A DNA stretch of 64,000 nucleotides, taken from NCBI RefSeq assembly GCF_016862375.1, contig NZ_BOMV01000054.1, forward strand, positions 62,001 through 126,000, written 5' to 3'. Below, one piece after another: positions 1 through 9,737 of this stretch. The translations under genes and the position numbers were made by a program. The stretch's first letter is position 1. Every line of letters begins with the position of its first letter. The notes beneath the pieces were generated by a model. It was not told the origin of the DNA, did no database searches, and saw only the letters and a program-made list of their open reading frames with translations. Source of the DNA: Paractinoplanes rishiriensis (GTDB lineage: Bacteria; Actinomycetota; Actinomycetes; Mycobacteriales; Micromonosporaceae).

Positions 1-2
1 AC

Positions 3-1280
<1,278 letters not shown>

Positions 1281-1695
1281 TCGATCGTCAGTTGTCAACT
1301 GGTGCCCACACAGACAGTGCGACGTTCGGGCGTTTGCGGTCAGGTCGGACAGCGCTCCGGGCGCCCCGAATCTGGCACGCCAGCGACCGGAGCGGTGCGT
1401 GTTGATCGCATCGACGGTGCGTCATATCCCGCGGACGAGTGCCCTCGATCGAGTGTTTCCGCAGGTGATCGATGGTCTTGGGGCGAGGTGCCAGACTACC
1501 TACCGGGTGGTCGGAATTGCTGTCGCCCTAACGTCAGTTAACTGTCTGACATTGATGCCCGTGGTCACGGTCAAGTTCCTGACAGTGATAAATGGGCACG
1601 CTCGCTAAGCCTGGATACCTAGCGCATGATCGTTGGAGGCGGTCTAATAGGTGGGACCGTATCGAACCGCACAGTCTGGGACGTGAGGATTCAAC
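1281..1695. other. Intergenic region with two short palindromes
   Basis: About 415 bp without a convincing gene between the ABC-F gene and the HTH gene. It holds two related inverted repeats: CAGTTG-T-CAACTG at 1289-1301, just after the ABC-F stop, and CAGTTAACTG at 1535-1544. The stretch from about 1535 to 1695 is less GC-rich and probably contains the promoter of the HTH gene. I could not assign -35 and -10 boxes with confidence. Confidence 0.4.
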
Positions 1696-1923
1696 ATGGC
1701 AGCCACGGGCACAGCCACCAGCACTGAGAAGGGTCGCCGAATCGTCGGCAGCGAGCGCCAGTCACTAGCGAAGGATCTGGTCAAGCGTTACACCTCTGGC
1801 GAGAGCATTAGGGCGCTCGCGGCCTCGACCGGACGCTCCTACGGATTCGTGCACCGCGTGCTCACCGAGTCGGGCGTGCAGCTCCGCCAGCGCGGCGGCG
1901 CCCGCCGGCGCAAGAAGGCGTGA
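1696..1923 (+). CDS. Small helix-turn-helix protein (Rv1473A-like)
   Basis: 75-residue basic protein, probably DNA-binding. A helix-turn-helix spans about residues 24-55; its core SGESIRALAASTGRSYGFVH resembles the HTH of resolvase-type and small actinobacterial regulators. The C-terminus is a short Arg/Lys-rich tail. The ATG at 1696 follows GTGAGGA about 7 nt upstream. Its stop overlaps the start of the next gene (GTGA), so it is coupled to the enoyl-CoA hydratase. Small HTH proteins in this position next to an ABC-F gene are conserved in actinobacteria (M. tuberculosis Rv1473A). The DNA target is unknown. Confidence 0.8.
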   Translation: MAATGTATSTEKGRRIVGSERQSLAKDLVKRYTSGESIRALAASTGRSYGFVHRVLTESGVQLRQRGGARRRKKA

Positions 1924-2720
1924 CGCCGGACAACGCCGAGCCCGACCTCGCCGTTCCTGCCGATGAGGCAGGTGTTCGCTACGACCTGGACGGGCCGGTC
2001 GCAACGGTGACGTTGTGCCGGCCCGAGGTTCTCAATGCGCAGACTCCGGCGATGTGGGACGAGCTCAGGAACATTTCCCGGAAATTGCCGGGAGACGTGC
2101 GAGTCGTCATTGTCCGTGGCGAGGGACGTGCCTTTTCTGCGGGCCTGGATCTGTCAGTCGCGCGCGGTGCCGGCGATTCTTCGCTGGCCGTACTCGCGCA
2201 GTTGTCACCGGCCGAGTGCGCGGATCGGATTGCCAGCTTCCAGTCGGCGTTCACCTGGTTGCGTAACCCCTCCCTGGTCACGATCGCCGCGGTGCAGGGG
2301 CACGCGATCGGCGCCGGTTTCCAGCTCGCCCTCAACTGTGACATGCGGATCCTCACCGAGGACGCGAGATTCTCGATGGCCGAAGTGACGCTCGGGCTCG
2401 TCCCCGATCTGGGCGGCACCAAACGGCTCACCGAACTGGTCGGCCCGTCCCGCGCCCTGGAGATCTGCGTAACCGGGCGCCGCCTCCACGCCGACGAGGC
2501 GGAACGCATCGGGCTGGCCACCGCAGTGGTCGCAGCCGGTGACCTGTCCGGCTCGGTCGCCGACCTGACCGCGGCCGTGCTGGCCGCCGACGCCGGTGCG
2601 GTCGCCGAGATCAAGGCCCTGCTCGCCGGTGCACCCCAGCGCACGTACGCCGAACAGGATCGTGCCGAGCGTGAGGCGCAGACCCGCCGGGTCCGTGAGC
2701 TGCTCGGACCGGGGGAGTAA
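1920..2720 (+). CDS. Enoyl-CoA hydratase/isomerase family protein (EchA12-like)
   Basis: 266-residue crotonase-fold protein; family members act on acyl-CoA thioesters, typically hydrating trans-2-enoyl-CoA. Visible features are the first oxyanion-hole segment in GRAFSAGLDL (about residues 69-78), the second in GHAIGAGFQLAL (about 127-138), and the helix region following MAEVTLGLVPDLGGT (about 154-168). The start GTG at 1920 lies in a GTGA overlap with the HTH gene, so the two are translated together. The pairing with ABC-F and HTH genes matches M. tuberculosis echA12. The true substrate cannot be read from sequence; isomerase activity is also possible. Confidence 0.87.
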   Translation: MTPDNAEPDLAVPADEAGVRYDLDGPVATVTLCRPEVLNAQTPAMWDELRNISRKLPGDVRVVIVRGEGRAFSAGLDLSVARGAGDSSLAVLAQLSPAECADRIASFQSAFTWLRNPSLVTIAAVQGHAIGAGFQLALNCDMRILTEDARFSMAEVTLGLVPDLGGTKRLTELVGPSRALEICVTGRRLHADEAERIGLATAVVAAGDLSGSVADLTAAVLAADAGAVAEIKALLAGAPQRTYAEQDRAEREAQTRRVRELLGPGE

Positions 2721-2778
2721 AAGCAGCCCGCCCAAAGTTGTCGTACCCCGCAGGCAGACTTCACTGCGGAGGTGACAC

Positions 2779-4722
2779 ATGGGCCCGTCGATGCCCTCGT
2801 GGAGCGTGCTCCGCTCGATCCAAAACGAGGAACAGGTCACCCGGCACCGGCTCAGCCGCGGCACGACCAGACGCATCGTGCGCTTCGCGCAGCCGTACCG
2901 GCGCGACATCGCGGTGTTCCTGCTGACCGTCGTGCTGGCGGCCGGCATCGGGGTGGCCACGCCCCTGCTCGCCGGCGACGTGGTCAACGCCATCATCGGC
3001 GGCGGCCCAGACGCCGGCAGCATGGTGGTGCGGCTGGCGCTGGCCATCGCCGGGCTGGCGGTCGCCGACGCGCTGCTCTCGCTGTGCCAGCGGTGGTATT
3101 CGGCCCGCATCGGCGAGGGCATCATCCTCGACCTGCGCACCCGGGTGTACGACCACGTCCAACGGATGCCGCTGCAGTTCTTCACCCGCACCCAGACGGG
3201 TGCCCTGGTGAGCCGGCTCAACAACGACGTGATGGGTGCGCAGCGGGCGTTCACGTCGACGCTCTCCGGGGTGGTCAGCAACGTCATCCAGCTGGTGCTG
3301 ACGGCGGCGGTGATGTTCACGCTGTCCTGGCAGATCACCGCGCTGTCGCTGGCCATGCTGCCGGTGTTCATCGTGCCCGCCCGGCGGGTCGGCAAGCGGC
3401 TCGCCGAGATCACCCGCGAGTCGTACAACCTCGACGCCAAGATGAACGCGACCATGACCGAGCGCTTCAACGTGTCCGGCGCGCTGCTGGTCAAGCTGTT
3501 CGGCCGGCCCGACGCCGAGGCGGCCCGGTTCGGCGAGCGGGCCGAGCGGGTTCGCGACATCGGGGTTCAGCAAGCCATGTATTCGCGCACGTTCTTCGTG
3601 GCGATGCTGCTGGTGGCGTCGCTGGCGCAGGCCCTGACCTACGGCCTCGGCGGCTGGCTGGCGGTCACCGGCAGCGTCACCGCGGGCACGGTGGTCACGC
3701 TGGCGTTGTTGCTCACCCGGCTGTACGGCCCGCTGACCGCGCTGAGCAACGTGCGGGTCGACGTGATGAGCGCGCTGGTCTCGTTCGACCGGGTCTTCGA
3801 GGTGCTCGACCTGTCGCCCGGCATCGAGGAGAAGCCGGACGCGGTCGACATCCCGGCCGGCTCCGGGCGCATCGAGTTCCGCGACGTGCACTTCCGCTAT
3901 CCGAGCGCGGCCGACGTCTCGCTGGCGACCCTCGAGGACGTGACAGCGCTCGACCGCACCGAGGGCGCGCCGGTGCTCAAGGGCGTCGACTTCACGGTCG
4001 AGCCGGGTCAGATGGTCGCGCTGGTGGGCCCGTCCGGCGCCGGCAAGTCGACCACGTCGATGCTGATCTCCCGGGTCTACGACGTCACCGAGGGCGGCGT
4101 CCTGGTCGGCGGGGTCGACGTCCGCGACGCCACCCTGTCCTCGCTGCGCGACACGATCGGCGTGGTCACCCAGGACTCACACCTGTTCCACGAGACCATC
4201 GCCGACAATCTCCGCTACGCCCAGCCCACCGCCACCGACGACGACATCTGGCAGGCGCTGACCGGTGCCCAGATCGCCGACCTGGTGCGTGCCCTCCCCG
4301 ACGGCCTCGACACGGTCGTGGGCGAGCGCGGTTACCGTTTCTCCGGCGGCGAGAAACAGCGCCTGGCGATAGCCCGGCTGCTGCTCAAACACCCGTCGAT
4401 CGTGATCCTGGACGAGGCCACGGCCCACCTGGACAGCGAGTCCGAGGCCGCCGTCCAGCGAGCCCTGACCACCGCCCTGGAGGGCCGCACGGCCCTGGTC
4501 ATAGCCCACCGCCTGGCCACCGTCCGCGACGCCGACCTGATCCTGGTCCTCGACGGCGGCCGCATCGTCGAGCGAGGCCGCCACCCCGACCTGGTAGCCG
4601 CCGGCGGCCTGTACGCCGAGCTGTACCGCACCCAGTTCGCCGTCGAGCCCACCCCGGAGCCGGCCCCTTACCGAGAGGAGGTAGAGATAATCACGGTCCC
4701 GTCAAGACCACTCGACCCCTGA
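2779..4722 (+). CDS. ABC exporter, fused permease-ATPase half-transporter
   Basis: 647-residue half-transporter that should dimerise and export a lipid, peptide or drug. The N-terminal half is a six-helix membrane domain (about residues 45-325) with the intracellular-loop motif FFTRTQTGALVSRLNND (134-150). The C-terminal ATPase has Walker A GPSGAGKST (417-425), signature FSGGEKQ (521-527), Walker B IVILDE (541-546) and switch His577. The last ~25 residues are Pro/Glu-rich. A strong GGAGGTG sits 6 nt before the ATG at 2779. A ~60-bp gap separates it from the enoyl-CoA hydratase gene, so it may have its own promoter. No partner half-transporter lies nearby, which favours a homodimer. The substrate is unknown. 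Confidence 0.92.
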   Translation: MGPSMPSWSVLRSIQNEEQVTRHRLSRGTTRRIVRFAQPYRRDIAVFLLTVVLAAGIGVATPLLAGDVVNAIIGGGPDAGSMVVRLALAIAGLAVADALLSLCQRWYSARIGEGIILDLRTRVYDHVQRMPLQFFTRTQTGALVSRLNNDVMGAQRAFTSTLSGVVSNVIQLVLTAAVMFTLSWQITALSLAMLPVFIVPARRVGKRLAEITRESYNLDAKMNATMTERFNVSGALLVKLFGRPDAEAARFGERAERVRDIGVQQAMYSRTFFVAMLLVASLAQALTYGLGGWLAVTGSVTAGTVVTLALLLTRLYGPLTALSNVRVDVMSALVSFDRVFEVLDLSPGIEEKPDAVDIPAGSGRIEFRDVHFRYPSAADVSLATLEDVTALDRTEGAPVLKGVDFTVEPGQMVALVGPSGAGKSTTSMLISRVYDVTEGGVLVGGVDVRDATLSSLRDTIGVVTQDSHLFHETIADNLRYAQPTATDDDIWQALTGAQIADLVRALPDGLDTVVGERGYRFSGGEKQRLAIARLLLKHPSIVILDEATAHLDSESEAAVQRALTTALEGRTALVIAHRLATVRDADLILVLDGGRIVERGRHPDLVAAGGLYAELYRTQFAVEPTPEPAPYREEVEIITVPSRPLDP

Positions 4723-5686
4723 CGGCAGAGATCCACCACCCGCCCGCCTGGCGGCTCGGTCGCCCTAGCTCGGTCGCGCGGCCGCCCACCCGCCCGGCTG
4801 TGCGGTTGCCCGGCCGTCCACCCGCCCGGCTGTGCGGTTGCCCGGCCGTCCACCCGCCCGGCTGTGCGGTTGCCTGGCCACCGACGCGCCCGGCTGCGGG
4901 GTTGCGCGGCCGTCCACGCGCCTGGCTGCGCGGTTGCCTGGCTGCGCGGTTGGCTGGCTGCGCGGTTGCCTGGTGCGGCCGCCCGGCTGGTCAATCGCGC
5001 TGCCGTTGGAGGGGCCCGGCGGATGCCCTCGCTAGGTGGTGGTTCGCGGAGGGGCGGCGTTCCCCCACCACCAGGGGGTGGCGCCTGGCGGCGGCTTGTG
5101 GTGGCGGCGAGGCAATCCCTTGCGTTGCAGGTCGCGTTGGGGCGGGGTCACCCGGTGCGCGATCTTGTGCTCTAACCCCGCCATGGCGAGTCTTCTTGGC
5201 GCGGTGGAGTCGGTCAGGTCCCACCCGGTAGTGCGACGCTCGTCCAGGCCTTTTGCCGCAAACGTCCCCGCTGGCGCTCGTCCGCGACGCGATGTTGTTG
5301 ATCTGCTGTTCGGGGATGACCGTAGATCGCCAAGACCTGGGCGCGGCGGCACATCGGCGTCCGGTTAAAGCGGCAATTGTTGGAAATGTGCCCGGTGGGC
5401 TGCCGCATCGCGGGACGGCAGGGTCAAGGGCTGGGATGGTGGTCCGGCGTTGGCGACTGTTCGGGCGCGGCAGTGCCGGGATCTGACATATCGCTCCATC
5501 GACGACGGTGTGAGACCGTCACGCGATCGCTGGCGGACATCAGCACGCCTCGATCTGCGTCAAGGTTTGTGGGAGGTCTGCGGTTTATCTGGATCTTGGC
5601 GGAGCGGCCACCGTTTCGGGTCGTGACGGCGCCAAGGTCATGCCGGGGGCGCCGCTATGTGGGTGGCGGCTCGCTGGCGGGGTGGG
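4723..5686. other. Long non-coding stretch between ABC exporter and TIGR03086 gene
   Basis: About 960 bp in which no frame shows a recognisable protein. The first part is a decaying tandem repeat (listed separately). Around 5037-5078 GGTGGTGG and CCACCACC can pair as a hairpin, and at 5504-5520 GACGGT/ACCGTC forms a short stem. Several frames are open by base composition only; none has a plausible start, codon bias or family resemblance. It may be relic DNA. Confidence 0.45.
4787..4976. repeat. Degenerating 32-bp tandem repeat
   Basis: The unit begins CACCCGCCCGGCTGTGCGG and is 32 bp long. Two exact units lie at 4787-4818 and 4819-4850; diverged ones lie at 4851-4882 and 4883-4914. After about 4915 it collapses into 16-bp half-units related to CCTGGCTGCGCGGTTG. 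Since 32 is not a multiple of three, each unit shifts the reading frame, which argues against coding. Confidence 0.85.
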
Positions 5687-6256
5687 TCAGGGGGTGGGTT
5701 CTGGTTTGCGGCCGGTCAGGGAGAGCAGGCGGTCGAAGAGGGTGGCATCGGGGGCGGCGTCGGTGGGGGTGGCGAAGACTCCCATCTGGCGGGCCTGGGG
5801 GGCCATTTTCTCGGCCAGTGGGTGCATGGCGGCTACGGCGTCGGGGTCGGGGGTGTAGGGCTGGCCGGTGGCCTGGGCCAGGTCCCAGCCGTGCACGGTC
5901 AGGTCCAGCAGGACCAGGCCGGCTACCGCCTCCTGGGGTAGGCCCATGCCGGGGGAGACGCCCGCCAACGTCGCCGGGTCGGACCACGCCTTGGCCAGCG
6001 TCTCGGTTTCGGTGGCGAAGCGGGAGCGCCAGTCGCCTACCAGGGCGTCGGGGGTGGTGGCGAAGTCGGCGGGGGTGCGGGTGGCCAGGGCCTGGAAGTT
6101 CACGACGACCTGGAAGAGGTGGTTCAGCAGGTCGCGTACCTGGAACTTGTCGCAGGGCGTGGGGTCGCCCAGCTGGGCGTCGTCGATGCCCTGTACCACC
6201 GAGATGGTCCGCGCGGCCGCGGCCGTCATCAGCTCGCTGATCCTGGTCGTCGTCAT
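5687..6256 (-). CDS. TIGR03086 / mycothiol-dependent maleylpyruvate isomerase-like (DinB-fold) protein
   Basis: 189-residue DinB/MDMPI-fold protein of the TIGR03086 type. These four-helix-bundle proteins often bind a metal through three histidines, and some use mycothiol. Typical motifs are DPTPCDKFQVRDLLNHL near residues 31-47 and LTVHGWDLAQATGQ near 118-131; His46 and His121 are candidate metal ligands. The ATG at 6256 fits the family start. It stands alone, reading towards the repeat-rich region. The reaction is unknown. Confidence 0.82.
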   Translation of the reverse strand: MTTTRISELMTAAAARTISVVQGIDDAQLGDPTPCDKFQVRDLLNHLFQVVVNFQALATRTPADFATTPDALVGDWRSRFATETETLAKAWSDPATLAGVSPGMGLPQEAVAGLVLLDLTVHGWDLAQATGQPYTPDPDAVAAMHPLAEKMAPQARQMGVFATPTDAAPDATLFDRLLSLTGRKPEPTP

Positions 6257-6376
6257 GACCGGACACCGTAGCGGAGTCGCCGGTGCGGGCCGGGATGACT
6301 CGCGCGGGCGGGTGGGTGCTGACCACGGCGATCGTGGTGCAGACGCTGGACAGCCCCCGGCTCGTCGAGATCGACG

Positions 6377-6954
6377 TCATCGCGGCGGCGTGATCCGGGT
6401 CAGGAGCGCGGGAACCCAGTGCGGGCCGTAGCGCTCCTGCAGGTCGGGGCGCTGCCAGTCGGTGCCGGTTACGGTCCGGCGGCAGAGCGGGGTGTCGCAG
6501 GCGCACGGCAGGACGAATCCGGGCTCGGCGGTGCTGGTGGCGTAGTCGTTGGTCAGTTCCTCGCCGGCGGCGATGTCGCGGCGGGCGGCCAGGTCGTACG
6601 GGCCGACCCACCAGAGGTTCGGGTCGCAGCTGTGGTTGCCGTAGCCGTTGGGGCGGCGCGGCGGCAGGACCAGATGCCGGTCGGCATCGACGGTGATGGT
6701 GTCGATGTAGGGCGGGTCGGGTCCCGGGCCGCGGGCTCGAACAAGTCGTGCAGTTCTGCGGTGGTGACCAGCCGGCCGCCCAGTCGGGAGACGACGGTGC
6801 CGGCGGGTATCGGGCGGCGGGCGAACAGACCCCGGCCGGCGATGGGGGACGGCCGCACCTCGGCGTCGGGGTGCAGCCAGCAGTCGGGTTCCGGCGGCGA
6901 CGTCGGACCCGGCCGAGGCTGACGGTGGGCGGGCGGTCCCGGGCGATCTTTCAT
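6377..6954 (-). pseudogene. SET-domain protein gene broken by a one-base frameshift
   Basis: The gene starts at the ATG at 6954 and gives a SET-domain N-terminus with IAGRGLFARRPIPAGTVVS, ending ...LFEPAARDP. Homology then moves to another frame: DPPYIDTITVDADRHLVLPP, the NGYGNHSCDPNLWW motif, GEELTNDYAT, and a C-terminal cysteine pattern CACDTPLCRR, stopping at 6377. The shift lies near 6715-6725, within a run where ccg-gac-ccg appears to have lost one G. Either a sequencing error or a true inactivation fits. Its start overlaps the stop of the mug gene (ATGA). SET proteins of this kind are lysine methyltransferase-like; the bacterial substrate is unknown. Confidence 0.82.
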
Positions 6955-7508
6955 CGGGTGACCTCGTCGACTGCGGCCTCGCGGAGGCGGGCGAACTCCA
7001 GGGCCAGGCGGTCCAATTGGTAGGAGGCGTTGAGGCCGCTCGGGTTGGGGAGCACCCACACCGGAGTGTCGCCGATCGGGTCGGGCTGCGGGCCTACCCG
7101 GGCCTTCGGGTGGCCGAAGGCGGTGCGGTAGGCGGTCACACCCAGCACGGCCAGGAAGCGCGGGCGCCAACGGTCGACCAGGGCGCGGAGGATGCGGCCG
7201 CCGTCGATCAGTTCGGCGGGGGAGAGTTCGTCGGCGCGGGCGGTGGCCCGGGCCACGACGTTGGTGATGCCCAGGCCGGCGGTGGGGAGTACGGCCTGCT
7301 CGGAGGGATGCAGCAGGCGGTCGGTGAAGCCGGCGCGGTGCAGTGCGGGCCAGAAACGATTGCCGGGGCGGGCGAAGTGGTGGCCGGTGGCCGCCGAGTA
7401 GAGGCTCGGGTTGATGCCGGAGAACAGCACCCGCAGGTCCGGGCCGAGCACGTCGGGGATGGTGCGCCCGGCGGCGGCCGCGACCTCGGCGGGCGTGGGC
7501 TTGCGCAT
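6951..7508 (-). CDS. mug: G/U mismatch-specific DNA glycosylase
   Basis: 185-residue uracil-DNA glycosylase superfamily enzyme of the Mug/TDG type, which removes uracil or thymine mispaired with guanine. The catalytic motif GINPSLYSA (about residues 31-39) and the intercalation-loop motif PNPSGLNASY (about 154-163) are clear. FARPGNRFWPALHRAG lies between them, as in the family. The length is normal. The ATG at 7508 is preceded by a short gap from the divergent neighbourhood. Its stop overlaps the SET gene start, so the two form a small operon. Confidence 0.92.
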   Translation of the reverse strand: MRKPTPAEVAAAAGRTIPDVLGPDLRVLFSGINPSLYSAATGHHFARPGNRFWPALHRAGFTDRLLHPSEQAVLPTAGLGITNVVARATARADELSPAELIDGGRILRALVDRWRPRFLAVLGVTAYRTAFGHPKARVGPQPDPIGDTPVWVLPNPSGLNASYQLDRLALEFARLREAAVDEVTR

Positions 7509-7542
7509 CGAACGAGCGTAGCCAGCTCCGCCGATCCCGCCG

Positions 7543-8250
7543 CTAGCAGTTCGTGCCGGCCAGTGGGAGGTTGGCGCCTACGGCCAGGAACTGCATGCCC
7601 TCGGGGGTGGCGCCGGCCGCTCGGTACTTGAGGCCCCGGGGCAGCTGGGGCATCGGCATCGTCTCGGCGGGGGACACGGCCATCGGGACGCGGCCAATCA
7701 CGGTCTGGGACTGGCCCAGGGCCGGCAGTTCGACCTCGGCCGGCTGGATGGTCAGCAGGTTGCCCTGTACGGAGACGTCGGCGTAGACCGTGGCGGGGGT
7801 GGTGCCGGTGGTGGAGACCATGTCGGTGCGCAGGAGCAGGCGGCCGGACTCGTTGCCGCCGATTATCTGCAGGTCTGGTCGGTCTGCGGTGAAACGGCGC
7901 AGGTCGGGGTAGGACACCTGGGCGAACAGGGTGACCGAGTCGGCAAGCGGGCGGTCGTCGGAGAGTCGGACCTTCGTGGCTCTCGCCTCGATGTGGGTGA
8001 CGGTGCCGCCGGCCAGGGGGACCGTGTCGGCTTCGATCTCCACCAGGGTCAGTTCGCCGAAGGCCAGCTGGTCGAGGATGGGGAAGCCGCCCGTGTCGAC
8101 CTCGATGGGGCCGCTTGCGCCGGTGGCGCAGCGCAGGCGGTCGGCCAGCCGGCGTTCGACTGCGGACGCGGCGGCGCGGTCGGCCAGCACCAGCGCGACG
8201 ACGATGGCCAGCGCCGCCGAGCCGAGGAGGACGGTACGGATGCGGGTCAC
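7543..8250 (-). CDS. LmeA/DUF2993 family phospholipid-binding protein
   Basis: 235-residue exported or membrane-anchored protein of the DUF2993 family. Mycobacterial LmeA, in this family, binds phosphoinositides and supports lipomannan synthesis. A hydrophobic N-terminal helix covers about residues 5-23. The rest is predominantly beta, with the family's closing segment LPRGLKYRAAGATPEGMQF before the C-terminal Cys. Start is GTG 8250. A much larger relative is encoded at 62253-63692. The ligand here is unknown. Confidence 0.85.
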   Translation of the reverse strand: MTRIRTVLLGSAALAIVVALVLADRAAASAVERRLADRLRCATGASGPIEVDTGGFPILDQLAFGELTLVEIEADTVPLAGGTVTHIEARATKVRLSDDRPLADSVTLFAQVSYPDLRRFTADRPDLQIIGGNESGRLLLRTDMVSTTGTTPATVYADVSVQGNLLTIQPAEVELPALGQSQTVIGRVPMAVSPAETMPMPQLPRGLKYRAAGATPEGMQFLAVGANLPLAGTNC

Positions 8251-8337
8251 TACCTGATGACATCAGGCCAGGCTGCGCACCAGTTGAGAGGAGGTTGAGA
8301 GTAAGCCGTAGAAGCGGCTGCACATAGGCTTCGGGGC

Positions 8338-8583
8338 ATGGATGACAAGAGTGTGCTGAGCCGGATCAACGGCCTGGTCGACGAGGAGCATCAGCTGCGG
8401 CAGCAACTGAGCCGGGGCGAGATCTCCTCGGCGGAGGAACACGCCCGGCTCAAGGAGCTGGAGGAGGCGCTGGACCAGTGCTGGGACCTGCTGCGCCGGC
8501 GCCGGGCGGCCCGTGATGCGGGGCACAACCCGGACGCCGAGCAGGCCCACAGCGTCGGCGAGGTCGAGGGCTACCTGCAGTGA
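8338..8583 (+). CDS. DUF2630 family small protein
   Basis: 81-residue highly charged, helical protein matching DUF2630. The family pattern of an N-terminal helix with INGLVDEEHQLR, then LKELEEALDQCWDLLRRRRA, and a short acidic tail is present. No membrane segment or enzymatic motif is visible. The function is unknown. It is convergent with the RIO kinase gene, with a GC-rich hairpin between them. Confidence 0.85.
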   Translation: MDDKSVLSRINGLVDEEHQLRQQLSRGEISSAEEHARLKELEEALDQCWDLLRRRRAARDAGHNPDAEQAHSVGEVEGYLQ

Positions 8584-8590
8584 TGCCGCA

Positions 8591-8629
8591 CCGGCCGCGG
8601 CCGCCGCGTGCTGGGCGGCCGCGGGCCGG
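8591..8629. terminator. GC-rich hairpin between convergent genes
   Basis: An arm of about 15 bp at 8591-8605 pairs with 8614-8629 (one bulged C) around an 8-nt loop. It lies between the stops of the DUF2630 and RIO kinase genes. No T-run follows on either side, so it is a probable bidirectional terminator of the kind common in high-GC actinobacteria. Confidence 0.55.
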
Positions 8630-8647
8630 GGGCGCCGGCCCGCCGTC

Positions 8648-9565
8648 TCACTTGAGCCCCGCTTCGTAGAGCAGGCGTTCCAGCAGGTCGTCCGCGTTGA
8701 CCGGCAGGCCGCGCTGGACAAACCAGGCGGCCACGTTGCGCACGTCGCGGGCGATGAAGTCGGCACCCTGCGGGTTGCCGATCACATCGACCACCTGCGG
8801 CAGGTCGATCAGCACCAGCTTGCCGTCCTGCACCAGGGTGTTGTACGGCGACAGGTCGCCGTGCGCCACCTGCGCGCGGGCCAGCACGGACAGCGCATCG
8901 GTCATCTGCTGCCACAGGTCGGCCAGGTCGGCGGTGTCCGAGCGGACCTGGGCGAGCCGCGGTGCGGCCTCACCGGTCTCCCAGTCGCCGATGAACTCGA
9001 GCATCAGTTCGGTGCCGATGAGCTGCACCGGGTAGGGCACCCGGACCAGCCCGGTCTCGGCGCCGATCTGCCACAGCCGGCCGAGGGCGTCGAACTCGGC
9101 CGCCGCCCACTGCCCGGCGATCATCTGCTTGCCGAACGAACTGCGGTTGGCCATGGCCCGGTTTTCCCGGGACCGGCGGACCCGGCGGCCCTCGAGATAG
9201 CCGGCGTCGCGGTGGAACAGGCGGTGCTCGCCGTCCCGGTAGCGCTTCGCCGCCAGCAGGCTGTTTTTGCCGGTGTCGGGCACGTGCCGCCGGACCAGGA
9301 AGACGTCGGCTTCCTTGCCGGTTTTCAGGATGCCCAGTTCGGTGTCGACCGCGCCGTGCTCGGTGCGCACCCAGTCGGGACGGGGATCGGGGCCCTGCAG
9401 GGAGCCGTCCCAGGTCGACCAGTTGTCGCCGATGTCCGGCAGGTCGGGATCCTCGTGCAGGCGCGGCTCGAGCCGGCCCCGCTTCAGGAAGTCTGCGTCG
9501 TCGTCATCGAACTTGCGGCGGCCGCGGCGCATGGTTGCCGGGCCGAAAGCGTCGTGCTCTCGCAC
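8648..9565 (-). CDS. RIO-type serine protein kinase
   Basis: 305-residue protein of the RIO1/RIO2 kinase fold; bacterial members are poorly studied. ATP-binding and catalytic elements are visible: ELGILKTGKEADVF with the glycine loop, AAKRYRDGEHRLF with the probable nucleotide Lys, catalytic HGDLSPYNTLV (Asp237, Asn242) and the metal-binding LIDLPQ (Asp254). The N-terminus has an acidic cluster DDDD. Start GTG 9565 has GAGGAG about 8 nt upstream; an internal ATG at codon 12 is a possible alternative. The substrate is unknown. Confidence 0.88.
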   Translation of the reverse strand: MREHDAFGPATMRRGRRKFDDDDADFLKRGRLEPRLHEDPDLPDIGDNWSTWDGSLQGPDPRPDWVRTEHGAVDTELGILKTGKEADVFLVRRHVPDTGKNSLLAAKRYRDGEHRLFHRDAGYLEGRRVRRSRENRAMANRSSFGKQMIAGQWAAAEFDALGRLWQIGAETGLVRVPYPVQLIGTELMLEFIGDWETGEAAPRLAQVRSDTADLADLWQQMTDALSVLARAQVAHGDLSPYNTLVQDGKLVLIDLPQVVDVIGNPQGADFIARDVRNVAAWFVQRGLPVNADDLLERLLYEAGLK

Positions 9566-9737
9566 TGGAGGTGCTCCTCAGAAAATGAAGGGAAGGAAAT
9601 TCGGACAGCAGCCATCGCAAAGACAGCCATGGAGTCCACCCCCTTCTTTCTCGATGCAGCAAGGCGCGCGGGCGGCGCATTGCTGCGGAACAGTGCGCGA
9701 TCACTGTGCCCGGCCCCGGCCGGACGGCGCAACCTAT

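Noticed and set aside
4787..4976. CRISPR array
   Set aside because: Units are head-to-tail with no unique spacers and no cas genes nearby.
4668..4994. Minus-strand frame through the tandem repeat (RTAGRVDGRATAQPG-like)
   Set aside because: The repeat unit is 32 bp, so the frame shifts at each unit; no start site or codon bias supports coding.
9484..9630. Short minus-strand ORF MAVFAMAAVRIS... before the RIO kinase
   Set aside because: Overlaps the kinase start out of frame and lacks a ribosome site of its own; at most a weak upstream ORF.
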